64,000 bases of DNA, from contig NZ_LT821323.1 in assembly GCF_900169085.1 (NCBI RefSeq), positions 62,001-126,000 of the forward strand, in the 5' to 3' direction. Below, in pieces: positions 37,626 to 47,651 of this stretch (position 1 is the first letter of the stretch; each line of letters begins with the position of its first letter). This DNA comes from Chlamydia suis. Its GTDB lineage: Bacteria; Chlamydiota; Chlamydiia; Chlamydiales; Chlamydiaceae. Under the pieces are notes generated by a model, which did not search any database, was not told the origin of the DNA, and saw only the letters and a program-made list of their open reading frames with translations. A program made the translations under genes and the position numbers.

Positions 37626-37772
37626 GACTTCCCTATATTCACTAGCCACTATCTCTCGACAGGGCAACTATAACAAAAAGAAACTATGTTAGACCTTTTT
37701 TAATATATCGGGAAGAAGTTTTCGTGAAAATGAAGCAGAAAATGTAGTTCAAAATAAAAATACCTAGACCCT

Positions 37773-39356
37773 TCAAAAAAAGGCCTCAAGTAAAGAATTT
37801 AGCTTGGAATGAACGGATAATTGTTCAATAGAAGGTTTGAGTCGGTACGTCCAATTATTTTTTGAAATGGTGCCAGGGAGATTGATTCTTTCTTGTAAAG
37901 GATCGTTCGAGATTAAATCCGGACATAGAGCAAGGTAGTCATTGATAAGATTGATATGAAAAATGGAAGAGGTTTTATGAGATAGTTTGAGAATTTCGGT
38001 ATGATTATGCAAAGAAAGGGATTGGGTGTAGGGCAGCCCTAAAAATTGAGCAAATGTTTGGGCTTCTTGTGGAGATTCTTGCCACCATAAGGCCAAGGTG
38101 GAGGAGTCGTGTGTTGAGATGCTTGTAACAGACAAAGGATCATATTGATCGAACGGGGTGTAAGCGCCAGAGCCTTCCCAATCACGTTCCCAACGTGGAA
38201 TTCGGGTGCCGCATATGGCCAAAGATTCAAGCATGTGTTTTACATCTCTTGGGATAGAGCCTAAATCTTCTCCTATGGGTAACATGGACGATGCCTTTAA
38301 CAAGTGGGACAAAATACTTTGCCCTTGGGCTAGGTAATCTTTGGGATCATCAGGTTCAAATCGCCCACGTCCTGAAGCATCCCATACCCAAAATCTAAAC
38401 AGGCCTACGACATGATCCAAACGATATAAAGAGTAAAAATTTTCCGCATAACGCAAGCGCTCCTGCCACCAACGATAACCATCTTGTTGCAAAGCTTTCA
38501 TATTATAAATGGGTAGGTGCCAGTTTTGTCCTTCCGTATTATAAAAATCCGGAGGAGCTCCAACCGATTCGGAAGAGGAAAAGTATTTTCTGTAAAACCA
38601 GACATCACAGCTGTCTTTGCTGATTAGGATGGGGATATCGCCTTTAATGAGGCAGCCTTTCTCATCAGCATGTTCGCGTACGCGTTTCATTTGTTTGAAG
38701 CAGAGATACTGTAGATAGGAGTAGAATTCTATATCTTCGGAAAAGGTACGCTCGTGCTGTGCAATGTACGAAAGATCTGTATAAGTGGCTGGCCAGAGAT
38801 TGATCGGAAGGTAGTTTAGGTGTTCTCGAATGGAACAAAAAATAGCATAGGGATGCAACCAATAGTTTTCTTTTTCACAAAAAGCGTAGAAATCTGCGTG
38901 GCTAGTTAAGTTTTTCTTTTTACAAACTCGGAAGTATTCCTTAAAAAATTTCCTTTTTATCGAAAGCACTTTTTCATAATTTACGCGCGGAAGTCGGGAG
39001 AGTTTTCGCAATGTACTTAGGGTTGTTTCTGCGAAAGGGACTTCATCCTGGTAAGGAAGAGCGGATATCGATAGGTGTAAAGGATTAAGAGCTGTAGAAG
39101 AAATACTATTGTAAGGGCTCGAGCAAGATCCGGTATCGTTAATAGGAAGAATTTGAAGAATTTGAAAGCCGTGATTAGTACACCAGTCAATCATAGGGAT
39201 GAGGTCGAGAAACTCCCCTATACCGCAACTACTTTGAGTATGGAGGGAGAAAAGCGGGACGCACACGCCATGTTTAGGAGAGGTATCTATTTGGTTCCAA
39301 ACCTTCCGAATAGGAGAGTTCTGGATGATGCGTAGGGCGCGAGATAGTAATGGCAT
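37773..39356 (-). CDS. malQ: 4-alpha-glucanotransferase (amylomaltase)
   Basis: This GH77 enzyme rearranges alpha-1,4-glucans in glycogen metabolism; chlamydiae make glycogen in the inclusion lumen. The 527-residue protein shows the family regions YNSISSTALNPLHLS (near 80), YRLDHVVGLFRFWVW (near 312; nucleophile Asp) and GEDLGSIP (near 363; acid/base Glu). Its ATG is 3 bases after the scc1 stop, so it is the last gene of the type III secretion operon. The transporter-linked copy is known to be conserved in this place; glycogen enzymes are themselves type III export clients in C. trachomatis according to published work. Confidence 0.94.
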   Translation of the reverse strand: MPLLSRALRIIQNSPIRKVWNQIDTSPKHGVCVPLFSLHTQSSCGIGEFLDLIPMIDWCTNHGFQILQILPINDTGSCSSPYNSISSTALNPLHLSISALPYQDEVPFAETTLSTLRKLSRLPRVNYEKVLSIKRKFFKEYFRVCKKKNLTSHADFYAFCEKENYWLHPYAIFCSIREHLNYLPINLWPATYTDLSYIAQHERTFSEDIEFYSYLQYLCFKQMKRVREHADEKGCLIKGDIPILISKDSCDVWFYRKYFSSSESVGAPPDFYNTEGQNWHLPIYNMKALQQDGYRWWQERLRYAENFYSLYRLDHVVGLFRFWVWDASGRGRFEPDDPKDYLAQGQSILSHLLKASSMLPIGEDLGSIPRDVKHMLESLAICGTRIPRWERDWEGSGAYTPFDQYDPLSVTSISTHDSSTLALWWQESPQEAQTFAQFLGLPYTQSLSLHNHTEILKLSHKTSSIFHINLINDYLALCPDLISNDPLQERINLPGTISKNNWTYRLKPSIEQLSVHSKLNSLLEAFF

Positions 39357-39359
39357 AGT

Positions 39360-39803
39360 CTACAGTAAGTGATACATACCTAGGGCATGTAGATCGGGGA
39401 GCTCTCCTTTTGCAAGCGCCTGCATCCAAATTTTAGCGTGTTGAGAAAAAAGCACTAGGTAGCGAGCCAATTTTTCTCCATTTAGATAAGTCATGTTGAG
39501 GCGATCGCATAGGTACAGTTGATTAGAAATTTCGCCATAAGCCATCGTTCCTTTAATATTTGACTGGGGAGAACCATTGATGGATAAAGCAGCCTTAAAT
39601 ACTTTTTGTCTAAACGTATTCTCCGGGAGTTTCCCAAGGATCACTCCTGCAATCAAGAATCCAGAATTACCATCCTCTTCAATTTGTACAGCAACATCGT
39701 TATACCCGAAGCGCACAACACAAGCGTTGTTTTCGTCTGGAGAGAGCGGGCTGTTGAGCTGATCGCCAAGTTCTGTAAGAAGTTGTTCGAATTGATTTTG
39801 CAT
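39360..39803 (-). CDS. scc1: Type III secretion chaperone Scc1 (CopN co-chaperone)
   Basis: Scc1 is a class I-type small acidic chaperone (147 residues); with Scc4 it forms the heterodimer that binds CopN. The class I layout is visible: N-terminal helix (FEQLLTELGDQL), a beta sheet rich region around FGYNDVAVQIEED and GFLIAGVILG, and a C-terminal helix (ARYLVLFSQHAKIWMQAL). The gene is directly downstream of copN (30-base gap) and 3 bases before malQ, as in C. trachomatis (CT088). It acts in the cytoplasm. Confidence 0.92.
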   Translation of the reverse strand: MQNQFEQLLTELGDQLNSPLSPDENNACVVRFGYNDVAVQIEEDGNSGFLIAGVILGKLPENTFRQKVFKAALSINGSPQSNIKGTMAYGEISNQLYLCDRLNMTYLNGEKLARYLVLFSQHAKIWMQALAKGELPDLHALGMYHLL

Positions 39804-39833
39804 AGCAATAAAAACTCTCTTTTTAGGCGATTT

Positions 39834-41084
39834 CTACTGGGCTGCTGGCGGAGACGAAGACTCTGACAGTATAGACTGCTCGGTGGCATGCGGTTGAGGG
39901 AAGATAGGAGCTCTTGGGAAATCTCCTGGTTTAGGATAATCTTCATTATCGGCATTCACCGCATCTAACGTATTTGTAATAATAGTCCCAAGTTGTTGTT
40001 TTTTCTCTGCCCCCAGAAATATTCTAGGAGAGCATCCGCTAAGCGCTCGGAAAAATAGATTTAACACTTCGGTTTGTATAGTAGTTTCTTGGCCCACAAG
40101 CTCGGATAACAATTTTTGCGTTTTCATCGAGGAGGGGAACTTATCCTCCACTAACTTAAAAAACGTCTGAGCAAGATTTTTAGGAGTTACGGACGGAGGA
40201 GGGGAGAACCCTTCGTTTTTCAGGTTGTTTAGTATCCCTCCTGTATGCTTATCAAAAAAGTTATCTACAGAGTTCAACGCTTGTAGATTACTAAGTTCCG
40301 TCATATATACTTGCAGTTGCGCAGGTGGAATAGAAGGGCCTCCAGATTTGAGGTCTGCCACCATTCCGCCGACTAAAAAATCTAAAACAACCGTTTTTTC
40401 GCTAGGTGTGTAGGAAGAGAGCATTTGACGTAATGTAGAGCAATTAGAGGGACCAGAGGTGACTTGGAGATAAAGGGAGCGCAATGACGATGGAGAGGTA
40501 TTTGCTTTAGAAGCAAAAGCTTCGGATGCTATAAGGACATTACGCCCTCCGACAATCGCTTGAGGATTCTGTTGGAAAAGAGTTTGTTTAGCCTGAATGA
40601 GAGCAGCTCGTAGCTTCCCATCAGGAGGACTTGTCGTAATCAGGTAGTCAAGCGCGAGATTTTTGATGGTGGGGTCTGAAAATTTTTGTGACAACAGCTC
40701 CAGCACGTCGTCTGAGGAGGACTCATCGCTGAGTTCGTTCTTTAGTCCTTTAAAATCTTGTCCAGAAACTTCAGACAAATCTTCCGTGAACCTGTCTTCA
40801 AGAGGGGTGTCACCTTTCTCCTCAGTGCTCTCGGATTTTGCATTCGACTTATCTGTCGTTTTACGGCGAGCCTCTAATGATTGAAATTTTTCTTCTTTTT
40901 TTTTGACTCGCGGGGCTGCTGCTGGATTAGTAAAGTCATCATTTCCTTTAATCATGCTGGCTTCAGAAGATTCTTGAGAGCCGATAATCTCTTTTACATC
41001 TTCTGCAGCCGCAGCAGCTTGCGCTTGAGACACGTTCACTGTTTGGGCGCCGCCTAACCCTCCAGCTCCTCCAGATGCTGTCAT
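39834..41084 (-). CDS. copN: CopN, type III secretion gatekeeper (YopN/LcrE family)
   Basis: CopN plugs the secretion apparatus and is itself secreted; C. pneumoniae CopN binds tubulin. The 416-residue protein begins MTASGGAGGLGGAQTV, a typical unstructured secretion signal. The Ser/Glu/Lys-rich chaperone-binding region spans about 20-110, and the YopN/TyeA-like alpha-helical repeats about 120-400 (e.g. LEDRFTEDLSEVSG, TSPSSLRSLYLQVTS). It ends in a Pro/Ser-rich tail. Sequence differences from C. trachomatis CopN, as I remember it, are substantial in the first 60 residues. It lies between scc1 and cdsV in one operon. Confidence 0.95.
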   Translation of the reverse strand: MTASGGAGGLGGAQTVNVSQAQAAAAAEDVKEIIGSQESSEASMIKGNDDFTNPAAAPRVKKKEEKFQSLEARRKTTDKSNAKSESTEEKGDTPLEDRFTEDLSEVSGQDFKGLKNELSDESSSDDVLELLSQKFSDPTIKNLALDYLITTSPPDGKLRAALIQAKQTLFQQNPQAIVGGRNVLIASEAFASKANTSPSSLRSLYLQVTSGPSNCSTLRQMLSSYTPSEKTVVLDFLVGGMVADLKSGGPSIPPAQLQVYMTELSNLQALNSVDNFFDKHTGGILNNLKNEGFSPPPSVTPKNLAQTFFKLVEDKFPSSMKTQKLLSELVGQETTIQTEVLNLFFRALSGCSPRIFLGAEKKQQLGTIITNTLDAVNADNEDYPKPGDFPRAPIFPQPHATEQSILSESSSPPAAQ

Positions 41085-41101
41085 CTCTTCTTACCTCGCG
41101 G

Positions 41102-43228
41102 TTAGAAAATTTGAATTCTTCCTAAAGGCTGGATTCTAATTTCAGGTAAAACCTCTTGATAAGAAATCACAGCAATGTCAGGGAATTCTGTCTCGATTAA
41201 TTTTCGTACATATCTTCTCACATCAATTGCTGTCAACAGCACTGGAGGCTGACCACCAGGAGGTGTTGGGGTGATGGTCATTCGCATAGATTTTAAAATA
41301 AGGTTAACGGAATCGGGATCCAAGGCCAAATAGGATCCAGCAGAAGTTTGTTTGATTGCTCCTCGAATCATTTCTTCAATTTCAGGATCCAGTAGGTAGA
41401 CGGAGATAGCAGACTGTCCCTGAGAAAATTTGAAACTGATGTACAGTTTTAATGAAGACCGGACATATTCAGTGAGCAAAACAGTATCTTTTTCTGTTTG
41501 AGCCCATTCGCTTAGTGATTCTAAAATGGTTCGCAAATCTTTGATGGAAATTTGCTCTTGAACCAAACGTTTAAAGATTTCCGTAAGTTTCTGTAGAGGG
41601 ATAAGGCGTGTAACCTCTTTAACAAGATCTGGAAAAGAACGTTCCATAAATTCAATCATAGAGCGTACTTCTTGAATTCCCAGAAATTCTTGAGAGTTTT
41701 TATGGAAGAAGTAGGAAAGGTGAAGGATAATCACTTCAAGAGGAGACCAGTATTTAATAGCCGCTTTTTCTAAAATAGCAAGAGCATCGGTGCTAACCCA
41801 GGCAGAAGGCAATCCGGCGGCATTTTTGTAGGTAATGAAAGGCAAATTGTAACGAGAAAGGTTCTCCTCTACTTCGTTCGTTAACACATGATTAGGTGGA
41901 ATTTTTCCTCGAACATAGGGGACTTCGTTGAGAAGAATCATATAGTCATTTCCCTCTAAAGAAGGAGAGTCTGTACGTACATGGATTCCTGGGTAACGAA
42001 TCCCAATATCTTGATACAAAGCCTGGCGCATTTTAGGAATCATGTCATCCACAAAGCTTTGCCCTGATTTAGTTCTTTGTTGAATGAGTTTAGATAGATC
42101 TTTTCCGAGCTCAAGAATCACGGGGAGAGTTAGCGCGTAGTCATCGGAATTTTCTCCAGAGGCGGCAGCTCCGTCGGCAGCTCCCACGGTAGTGGAAGAG
42201 CTGGAGCCTCCTTTTTTCCCGGGGGCATTTTTCTTAGTAATCAATAAAATTCCCAACACGGCAAAAAGAACGGCCATTAAAGCAAATGACCATAACGGGA
42301 ATCCTTTAAAGAACCCGATTCCTAATGTAGCTGCTGCGGAAAGGAGCAGTGCTCGAGGTTCTTTAACTAACTGGCTAGAAATTTCTTTACCAAGGTTGGT
42401 ATCTTTATCACTGGATACTCGAGTGGTTACAATACCTGCGGTTAAAGAGATTAATAGGGAGGGGATTTGAGAAACTAGTCCATCTCCGATAGTAATGAGT
42501 GTATAAATGTGAGCCGCTTGAGCCATCGTCATGCCTTTCATAGTGACTCCAATGACGAGGCCCCCAACGATGTTAATCAAGGAAATAACAATTCCGGCAA
42601 TCACGTCTCCTTTGATGAACTTCATGGCTCCGTCCATGGCTCCATACAGTTCACTTTCCTTTTGAATTTGTGCTCGTTTATCACGAGCTTGTGTTGCATC
42701 AATCATTCCTGCGCGAAGATCCGCATCGATAGCCATCTGTTTACCAGGCATAGCATCCAATCGGAATCGAGCAGCAACCTCCGCGACCCTTTCGGCTCCT
42801 TTTGTCACCACAATAAACTGGATGATTGTGATGATAAGGAAGATAATAAATCCAACAACATAGTTTCCTCCAACGACGAAGTCCCCGAAGGCTTGGATAA
42901 CGTTTCCCGCATAAGCATGTAGAAGGATCTGTCTGGAGGAAGAAATATTGATCCCTAAGCGGAACATAGTCGTAATCAGAAGTAAGGAAGGGAAAACAGA
43001 AAGTTGTAATGCGCTAGGGATATATAGGGCAACCATCAGCAAGAACACGGAGATTGCCAAGTTAATGGTGATCATGAAGTCCACCATAACTGGAGGCAAT
43101 GGTAAAATGATCATCAAGACCACACCCAACATCCACATAGCAAGGATGAGGTCGCTGGACTTGTTTATCATATTCAGGGCTGCGTCTCCCCCGAATGTTC
43201 TACTGACAAAATTGAGTAGCTTGTTCAT
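41102..43228 (-). CDS. cdsV: CdsV, type III secretion export gate (YscV/LcrD family)
   Basis: CdsV forms the nonameric cytoplasmic gate ring of the injectisome. The 708 residues split into a membrane part (about 20-330, seven to eight segments) and a cytosolic ring domain (about 380-708). Family motifs are visible: LLLITTMFRLGINISSSRQIL (read in parts, near 83), FIVVTKGAERVAEVAARF (near 135) and GKQMAIDADLRAG (near 165). It is homologous to FlhA (6996), so two gate proteins coexist in this genome. The stop overlaps nothing; the start ATG overlaps the cdsU stop by one base. Confidence 0.96.
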   Translation of the reverse strand: MNKLLNFVSRTFGGDAALNMINKSSDLILAMWMLGVVLMIILPLPPVMVDFMITINLAISVFLLMVALYIPSALQLSVFPSLLLITTMFRLGINISSSRQILLHAYAGNVIQAFGDFVVGGNYVVGFIIFLIITIIQFIVVTKGAERVAEVAARFRLDAMPGKQMAIDADLRAGMIDATQARDKRAQIQKESELYGAMDGAMKFIKGDVIAGIVISLINIVGGLVIGVTMKGMTMAQAAHIYTLITIGDGLVSQIPSLLISLTAGIVTTRVSSDKDTNLGKEISSQLVKEPRALLLSAAATLGIGFFKGFPLWSFALMAVLFAVLGILLITKKNAPGKKGGSSSSTTVGAADGAAASGENSDDYALTLPVILELGKDLSKLIQQRTKSGQSFVDDMIPKMRQALYQDIGIRYPGIHVRTDSPSLEGNDYMILLNEVPYVRGKIPPNHVLTNEVEENLSRYNLPFITYKNAAGLPSAWVSTDALAILEKAAIKYWSPLEVIILHLSYFFHKNSQEFLGIQEVRSMIEFMERSFPDLVKEVTRLIPLQKLTEIFKRLVQEQISIKDLRTILESLSEWAQTEKDTVLLTEYVRSSLKLYISFKFSQGQSAISVYLLDPEIEEMIRGAIKQTSAGSYLALDPDSVNLILKSMRMTITPTPPGGQPPVLLTAIDVRRYVRKLIETEFPDIAVISYQEVLPEIRIQPLGRIQIF

Positions 43229-44310
43229 TACAGATTATCGAATTGGTTAATGTTTTTATTCTCAAGGTTTTGCGCATTAAGAGAAGTGATGTAAAGAAGG
43301 ATTTCCCCAACCGCTTCATATGTGCTCTCAGGAATAAACTTCAACTCTTTTCCTTCATCTAAAAGCTGGTGTGCTAAGGGGACGTTCCTCATGATGGGAA
43401 CCCCATACTTCTCGGCTTCCGCAATAATCCTTTTGGCTCTTAAGTTTACCCCCATGGCTATAATCCATGGGGCCTTGTATTTTTCAGGCATATAGCCGAT
43501 TGCTACAGCAATATCTTTAGGGTTAGATACTACAGCGCTCGCATGTTTAATTTGAGAGGATGTGTCTTCGTAGGCGATCTCTTGTGCAATTTGACGACGT
43601 CGTCCTTTAATCTCTGGGTTCCCTTCAGTATCTTTAAATTCTTGTTTTACTTCGAATTTTTCCATCTTGAGTTCTTTAGCAAAACTATGTCGTTGATAAA
43701 CAAGGTCTATCACCGCAACAACAAGGAAAAACATACCAATGGAGGTAACGGCCTTGTAAAGAATCTCTTTAAAGATTTGAGCCGTAACCAGAGGAGGAAC
43801 CCCTGCTGTTTCAATAACTAGCTCTACACGATTTTTTAGAACAATATAGAGAATTAATGCTGCTCCAGAAATTTTAAAAATGGACTTAAGCAATTCAATG
43901 AAAGTTTTGATCTTAAACTTCTGTTTGAGATTTTCAATGGGATTGAATTTTTTTAAATCCGGTTTGAAAACTTCTGTGGAAAATGTGGGGCCAACGACTA
44001 AAAATCCTATCAACAACCCCACAAACCCCACAGCCCCTAGCAAAGGAAGGGAGACAGTAAGAATCAGCATCAAACAATTTTTTAAATAATAGATGGCTAG
44101 GCGAGGGTCGTGTTGTTGGGGAGCTGTTTTGAAAATGGATACTAAAAAACCTCCTAGATGCTCAGCAAAAAATGACGCTAAAGAAAAGGTCATGAACATG
44201 GACACAAGGAACGTAATCGCAGAAGGAAAATCTTGAGATTTGGCGACTTGTCCTTTTTTTCTAGCGTCTCGAAGACGCTTAGGGGTCGCCTTTTCTGTTT
44301 TTTCGCCCAT
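43228..44310 (-). CDS. cdsU: CdsU, type III secretion switch protein (YscU/FlhB family), with NPKD in place of NPTH
   Basis: CdsU is the membrane switch protein that changes export specificity after self-cleavage of a conserved NPTH loop. The 360-residue protein has four membrane segments (about 30-210), then a soluble domain with the family pattern HASAVVSNPKDIAVAIGY. At the cleavage loop the sequence is Asn263-Pro264-Lys265-Asp266, so Asn-Pro is kept but Thr-His is replaced by Lys-Asp. The codons AAC CCT AAA GAT are read directly. The initial KTEKATPKRLRDARKKGQVAKS is typical of the family. It is the first gene of the cdsU-cdsV-copN-scc1-malQ operon. Confidence 0.95.
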   Translation of the reverse strand: MGEKTEKATPKRLRDARKKGQVAKSQDFPSAITFLVSMFMTFSLASFFAEHLGGFLVSIFKTAPQQHDPRLAIYYLKNCLMLILTVSLPLLGAVGFVGLLIGFLVVGPTFSTEVFKPDLKKFNPIENLKQKFKIKTFIELLKSIFKISGAALILYIVLKNRVELVIETAGVPPLVTAQIFKEILYKAVTSIGMFFLVVAVIDLVYQRHSFAKELKMEKFEVKQEFKDTEGNPEIKGRRRQIAQEIAYEDTSSQIKHASAVVSNPKDIAVAIGYMPEKYKAPWIIAMGVNLRAKRIIAEAEKYGVPIMRNVPLAHQLLDEGKELKFIPESTYEAVGEILLYITSLNAQNLENKNINQFDNL

Positions 44311-44557
44311 AAGTGGCCAGTTGCTTAAGCGCTAAAAGGAATATTCCGCAAGTTACCGTATGTAAATGTTTTTCTCAAGAAAGAAGGAGGTTAGAGCTCA
44401 TCTTGTTTATGTGCAGTGAGTAATGTTCTTCTAGGGCAAAAGAAGTTTTCTTTTAGCACTAATCTTGCTTTTTCTTTAAAATCTCAATTCCCTTAGCAGT
44501 TAAAAAGCAAGACTTTGTTGGTCTTGGAAAAAAGAATCAATTTTCTGGGTAATCGAA

Positions 44558-45652
44558 ATGGGACAAACTGAGTGTGGAATAGTAGGGCTTCCCAATGTAG
44601 GCAAGTCGGGTTTATTTAATGCATTAACGGGGGCGCAGGTCGCATCTTGCAATTACCCTTTTTGCACGATTGATCCCAATGTCGGGGTTGTCCCTGTTAT
44701 CGATCCTAGATTAGAAACATTAGCTCGTATTAGTCAGAGTCAAAAGATTATCTATGCAGATATGAAATTTGTAGACATTGCCGGATTGGTTAAAGGTGCG
44801 GCAAGTGGTGCCGGATTGGGAAACCGCTTTTTGTCACATATTCGAGAAACGCATGCGATTGCTCACGTTGTGCGCTGTTTCGATAATGACGACATCACCC
44901 ACGTATCTGGAAAAATTGATCCCGAGGAGGATATTGCTGTCATCAATTTAGAATTGATATTGGCAGATTTTGCTTCGGCTACTAGCGTTCGTGATAAATT
45001 AGGGAAACAGGCTAAAGGGAAAAAGGATGTTGGACAGTTGTTACCTCTTCTGGATCGTGTAGTCGAACATTTAGAAGCTGGAAATCCAGTGCGAACATTG
45101 ACGCTCTCTTCAGAAGAGAGAATCTTGTTAAAACCCTATCCTTTCCTTACAGGAAAGCCCATGCTTTATATCGCCAATATCGATGAAAGCTTTTTAACAG
45201 AGCTGGATAATCCTTATGTCCAAAAAGTGCGAGAGGTAGCGAACCGAGAAGGAGCGAGCGTAGTTCCGATCTGTGTAAAATTAGAAGAGGAGATTCTCTC
45301 TCTTCCCTTAGAAGAGCGTCGAGATTTTTTACACAGCTTAGGTTTGCAAGAGTCGGGGTTATCTCGTTTAGTAGCCGCTGCTTATAACACTCTGGGGCTC
45401 ATTTCGTATTTCACTACGGGTCCGCAAGAGACTCGAGCTTGGACCATTGCTCGAGGAGCTACAGCGGGAGAAGCAGCAGGGGAAATTCATTCGGATATTC
45501 AAAAAGGATTTATTCGTGCAGAGGTTGTGACCCTAGAGGATATTGTTACCTATAATGGAAGAGCTGGTGCGCGAGAAGCCGGGAAACTTCGTGCAGAGGG
45601 CAAGGACTATATTGTTCAAGATGGGGATATCATGTTGTTCCTGCATAATTGA
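44558..45652 (+). CDS. ychF: Ribosome-associated ATPase YchF (Obg family)
   Basis: YchF is a conserved P-loop protein that prefers ATP and associates with ribosomes or stress pathways. Its 364 residues show G1 GLPNVGKSGLFNALTG (near 9), the switch region DIAGLVKGAASGAGLGN (near 72), NIDE instead of the GTP-specific NKxD (near 205), which fits ATP preference, and the C-terminal TGS domain with YNGRAGAREAGKLRAEGKDY. The ATG is preceded by TCTGGGTAATCG. It lies divergently from the secretion operon and convergent with ribF (14-base gap). Confidence 0.96.
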   Translation: MGQTECGIVGLPNVGKSGLFNALTGAQVASCNYPFCTIDPNVGVVPVIDPRLETLARISQSQKIIYADMKFVDIAGLVKGAASGAGLGNRFLSHIRETHAIAHVVRCFDNDDITHVSGKIDPEEDIAVINLELILADFASATSVRDKLGKQAKGKKDVGQLLPLLDRVVEHLEAGNPVRTLTLSSEERILLKPYPFLTGKPMLYIANIDESFLTELDNPYVQKVREVANREGASVVPICVKLEEEILSLPLEERRDFLHSLGLQESGLSRLVAAAYNTLGLISYFTTGPQETRAWTIARGATAGEAAGEIHSDIQKGFIRAEVVTLEDIVTYNGRAGAREAGKLRAEGKDYIVQDGDIMLFLHN

Positions 45653-45666
45653 AGCGGGGGAGGCTT

Positions 45667-46554
45667 TTAATCTGAACGAGCCTTGCGTATATCCTCTTGT
45701 ATAGCAAGAGCTAGCTCCTCTACGGAAGAAAACGCCTGTTCTTTTCTAAGAAATTTTTTGGGAATGATAGTCACGCGTTTTTCATAAAGATCTTTCGAAA
45801 AGTCTAGAATATGAGCCTCTAAGCATAATTGGCGTCTTTGTATTGTAGGCGCCATACCGAGATTCATGACCCCTAGATAGCTTTGCTGCTCAATTTTTAC
45901 TTCACAACTGTAGACTCCCAACGGCAGGAGTGAGTGAGTTAGAGGTAGATTGATCGTTGCATATCCAAGGGAAGAGCCGATTCCCTGTCCGCGAGAGACG
46001 ATTCCGGTATAGGAAAAAGGTCTGCCTAAAAATTTTTCTGCCGAAAGGAGATTTCCTTCTCGTAGAAATTGCCGAATTTTTCTACTAGATACAATTGTCC
46101 CATCAATGCACAAGGGAGGAACTTCTTCCAAAGACATCCCTAAAGAAGAAACAAAGGGTTTTAATGTCTGCGCTGTTCCTAGGCCGTCTTTTCCTAATCG
46201 AGAATCATATCCTAAGAGGATTCTCGAGGGGCGAAGCGTTTTATAAATGGACAAAATAAAGTGTTCAGCTTTTTTATTGGCTATTTCTCGATTAAAAGGA
46301 AGAACCGCAAGATAATCGATGTCACAATCCGCCAACAATCGAATACGTTCCTCAAGGGGGGTGATTTCTTCTGGCGGAGAGTTTGATAGGGTGTGTTCGG
46401 GATGTTCGCTGAACGTTATGACTCCAGCTTTCCCAGGAAACCGTTTCAAGGAAGAAAGAAGAACCTGATGTCCTAAATGACACCCATCAAAAAAACCTAC
46501 CGTAACAGATGCTATGGAATCAGAGGCGGGGAGCAGGCTGTAGAATAAGTCCAT
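45667..46554 (-). CDS. ribF: Riboflavin kinase/FAD synthetase
   Basis: RibF phosphorylates riboflavin to FMN and adenylates FMN to FAD. The 295-residue protein (from ATG 46554) has the nucleotidyltransferase part (about 1-170) with [14 protein letters not shown] (near 22) and [12 protein letters not shown], followed by the kinase part (about 180-290) with [24 protein letters not shown] three codons upstream is also in frame. Its start lies within the last part of truB (35-base overlap), so it is the last gene of the nusA-infB-rbfA-truB-ribF operon. Confidence 0.94.
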   Translation of the reverse strand: MDLFYSLLPASDSIASVTVGFFDGCHLGHQVLLSSLKRFPGKAGVITFSEHPEHTLSNSPPEEITPLEERIRLLADCDIDYLAVLPFNREIANKKAEHFILSIYKTLRPSRILLGYDSRLGKDGLGTAQTLKPFVSSLGMSLEEVPPLCIDGTIVSSRKIRQFLREGNLLSAEKFLGRPFSYTGIVSRGQGIGSSLGYATINLPLTHSLLPLGVYSCEVKIEQQSYLGVMNLGMAPTIQRRQLCLEAHILDFSKDLYEKRVTIIPKKFLRKEQAFSSVEELALAIQEDIRKARSD

Positions 46555-47245
46555 CTGCGTCACGTAAATGAGGAACTACATCAAATCCTGGTTCATCCAG
46601 ATGATTCCCGTCAATACACTGATCAACGGAGAAAATTCCACTACGCAATCGGCGAAGTTCTTCCAAATAAGCTCCACATCCCAGCATATTGCCTAGCTCG
46701 TGAGCGATGCTCCGAATGTAGGTTCCTTTGCTGCATTGAACTACGAAATGTAAACGTGGGTACTCATACTTAACTAAACGAAGATCTACTCTTACGGTGG
46801 CAAATTGCCGTTCTATGGATAACCCCTGTCTAGCATACTCGTATAATTTTTTCCCTTGCACCTTCTTAGCCGAAAACATGGGAGGTATTTGCTGAATTTC
46901 TCCTTGAAAATAGCTCGTACATTCCAACACTTCTTCCATAGTTGGAACTTTTTTAGAGCGGCCTACGATTTTTCCATCGCAATCATAAGTGTCTGTAGTA
47001 GTTCCTAGGTGTGCTACGGCAGCATATTCTTTATCTTCAAAAAGCATGATGTCTGATAAACGAGTGAATTTTCTCCCTATCAGCATAACCATAACGCCTG
47101 TAGCAAAAGGATCCAGGGTCCCTGCATGGCCAATTTTTTTTACGCCTATTAGCCTAACAAGGGAACGAATAAGGCTAAAAGAAGTTCTCCCTTGTGGTTT
47201 GTCTACAAGCAAAACGCCTTCGATAGATTCTGTCGCAATTTCCAT
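46520..47245 (-). CDS. truB: tRNA pseudouridine 55 synthase TruB
   Basis: TruB converts U55 of tRNAs to pseudouridine. The 241-residue protein carries the catalytic motif [14 protein letters not shown] (Asp in TLDP, near 43) and the second family motif [15 protein letters not shown] (near 128). The C terminus lacks the long PUA-like extension of larger forms and ends within the overlap with ribF. It follows rbfA by 34 bases on the same strand. Confidence 0.95.
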   Translation of the reverse strand: MEIATESIEGVLLVDKPQGRTSFSLIRSLVRLIGVKKIGHAGTLDPFATGVMVMLIGRKFTRLSDIMLFEDKEYAAVAHLGTTTDTYDCDGKIVGRSKKVPTMEEVLECTSYFQGEIQQIPPMFSAKKVQGKKLYEYARQGLSIERQFATVRVDLRLVKYEYPRLHFVVQCSKGTYIRSIAHELGNMLGCGAYLEELRRLRSGIFSVDQCIDGNHLDEPGFDVVPHLRDADGLILQPAPRL

Positions 47246-47279
47246 AATTGATCGTGGAGTTCAGAGATATTGTTATGGG

Positions 47280-47645
47280 TTAATTTTGTTTATCTTGTTC
47301 TGCTATTCTCAGAAGAAGCCTTTCTATATGGTCCTGAGGAGAAAAAATATCTTCTACATAGAAGTGCAAGTCTGGAAAATATTTGAGAACGACAGCTTTA
47401 GAAGCTTGACAAGCAATGAATCCAGCAGAAGCCTTTAAAGCCGCAAGCGTTTCCTCTTGAGAATTGTCATGCGGCATTATGGATACATAAACACGAGCAG
47501 ACTGTAAGTCTCTCGACAAAGATACTCGTGTTATCGTGATCCAGCAATTTGAAATTTTAGGGTGCTTTACATCTTTCAAAATGACTTTTGCAATAGCTTC
47601 TCGCAACATTGCATTCACTTTTTTCATTCGTCTATTTTCAGTCAT
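47280..47645 (-). CDS. rbfA: 30S ribosome-binding factor A
   Basis: RbfA assists late maturation of the 30S subunit and 16S rRNA 5' end processing. At 121 residues it has the compact KH-like fold pattern: INRMKKVNAMLREAIAKVIL-type N-terminal helix, VKHPKISNCWITITRVSLSRDLQSARVYVS and the C-terminal helix FHVEDIFSPQDHIERLLL-type sequence. It is six bases downstream of infB and 34 upstream of truB, in the standard operon order. Confidence 0.94.
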   Translation of the reverse strand: MTENRRMKKVNAMLREAIAKVILKDVKHPKISNCWITITRVSLSRDLQSARVYVSIMPHDNSQEETLAALKASAGFIACQASKAVVLKYFPDLHFYVEDIFSPQDHIERLLLRIAEQDKQN

Positions 47646-47651
47646 ATCGGC

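Noticed and set aside
42509-42922. A 137-codon plus-strand frame inside cdsV
   Set aside because: It is antisense to the conserved gate motifs of CdsV and has Ser/Asn/His-rich shadow composition.
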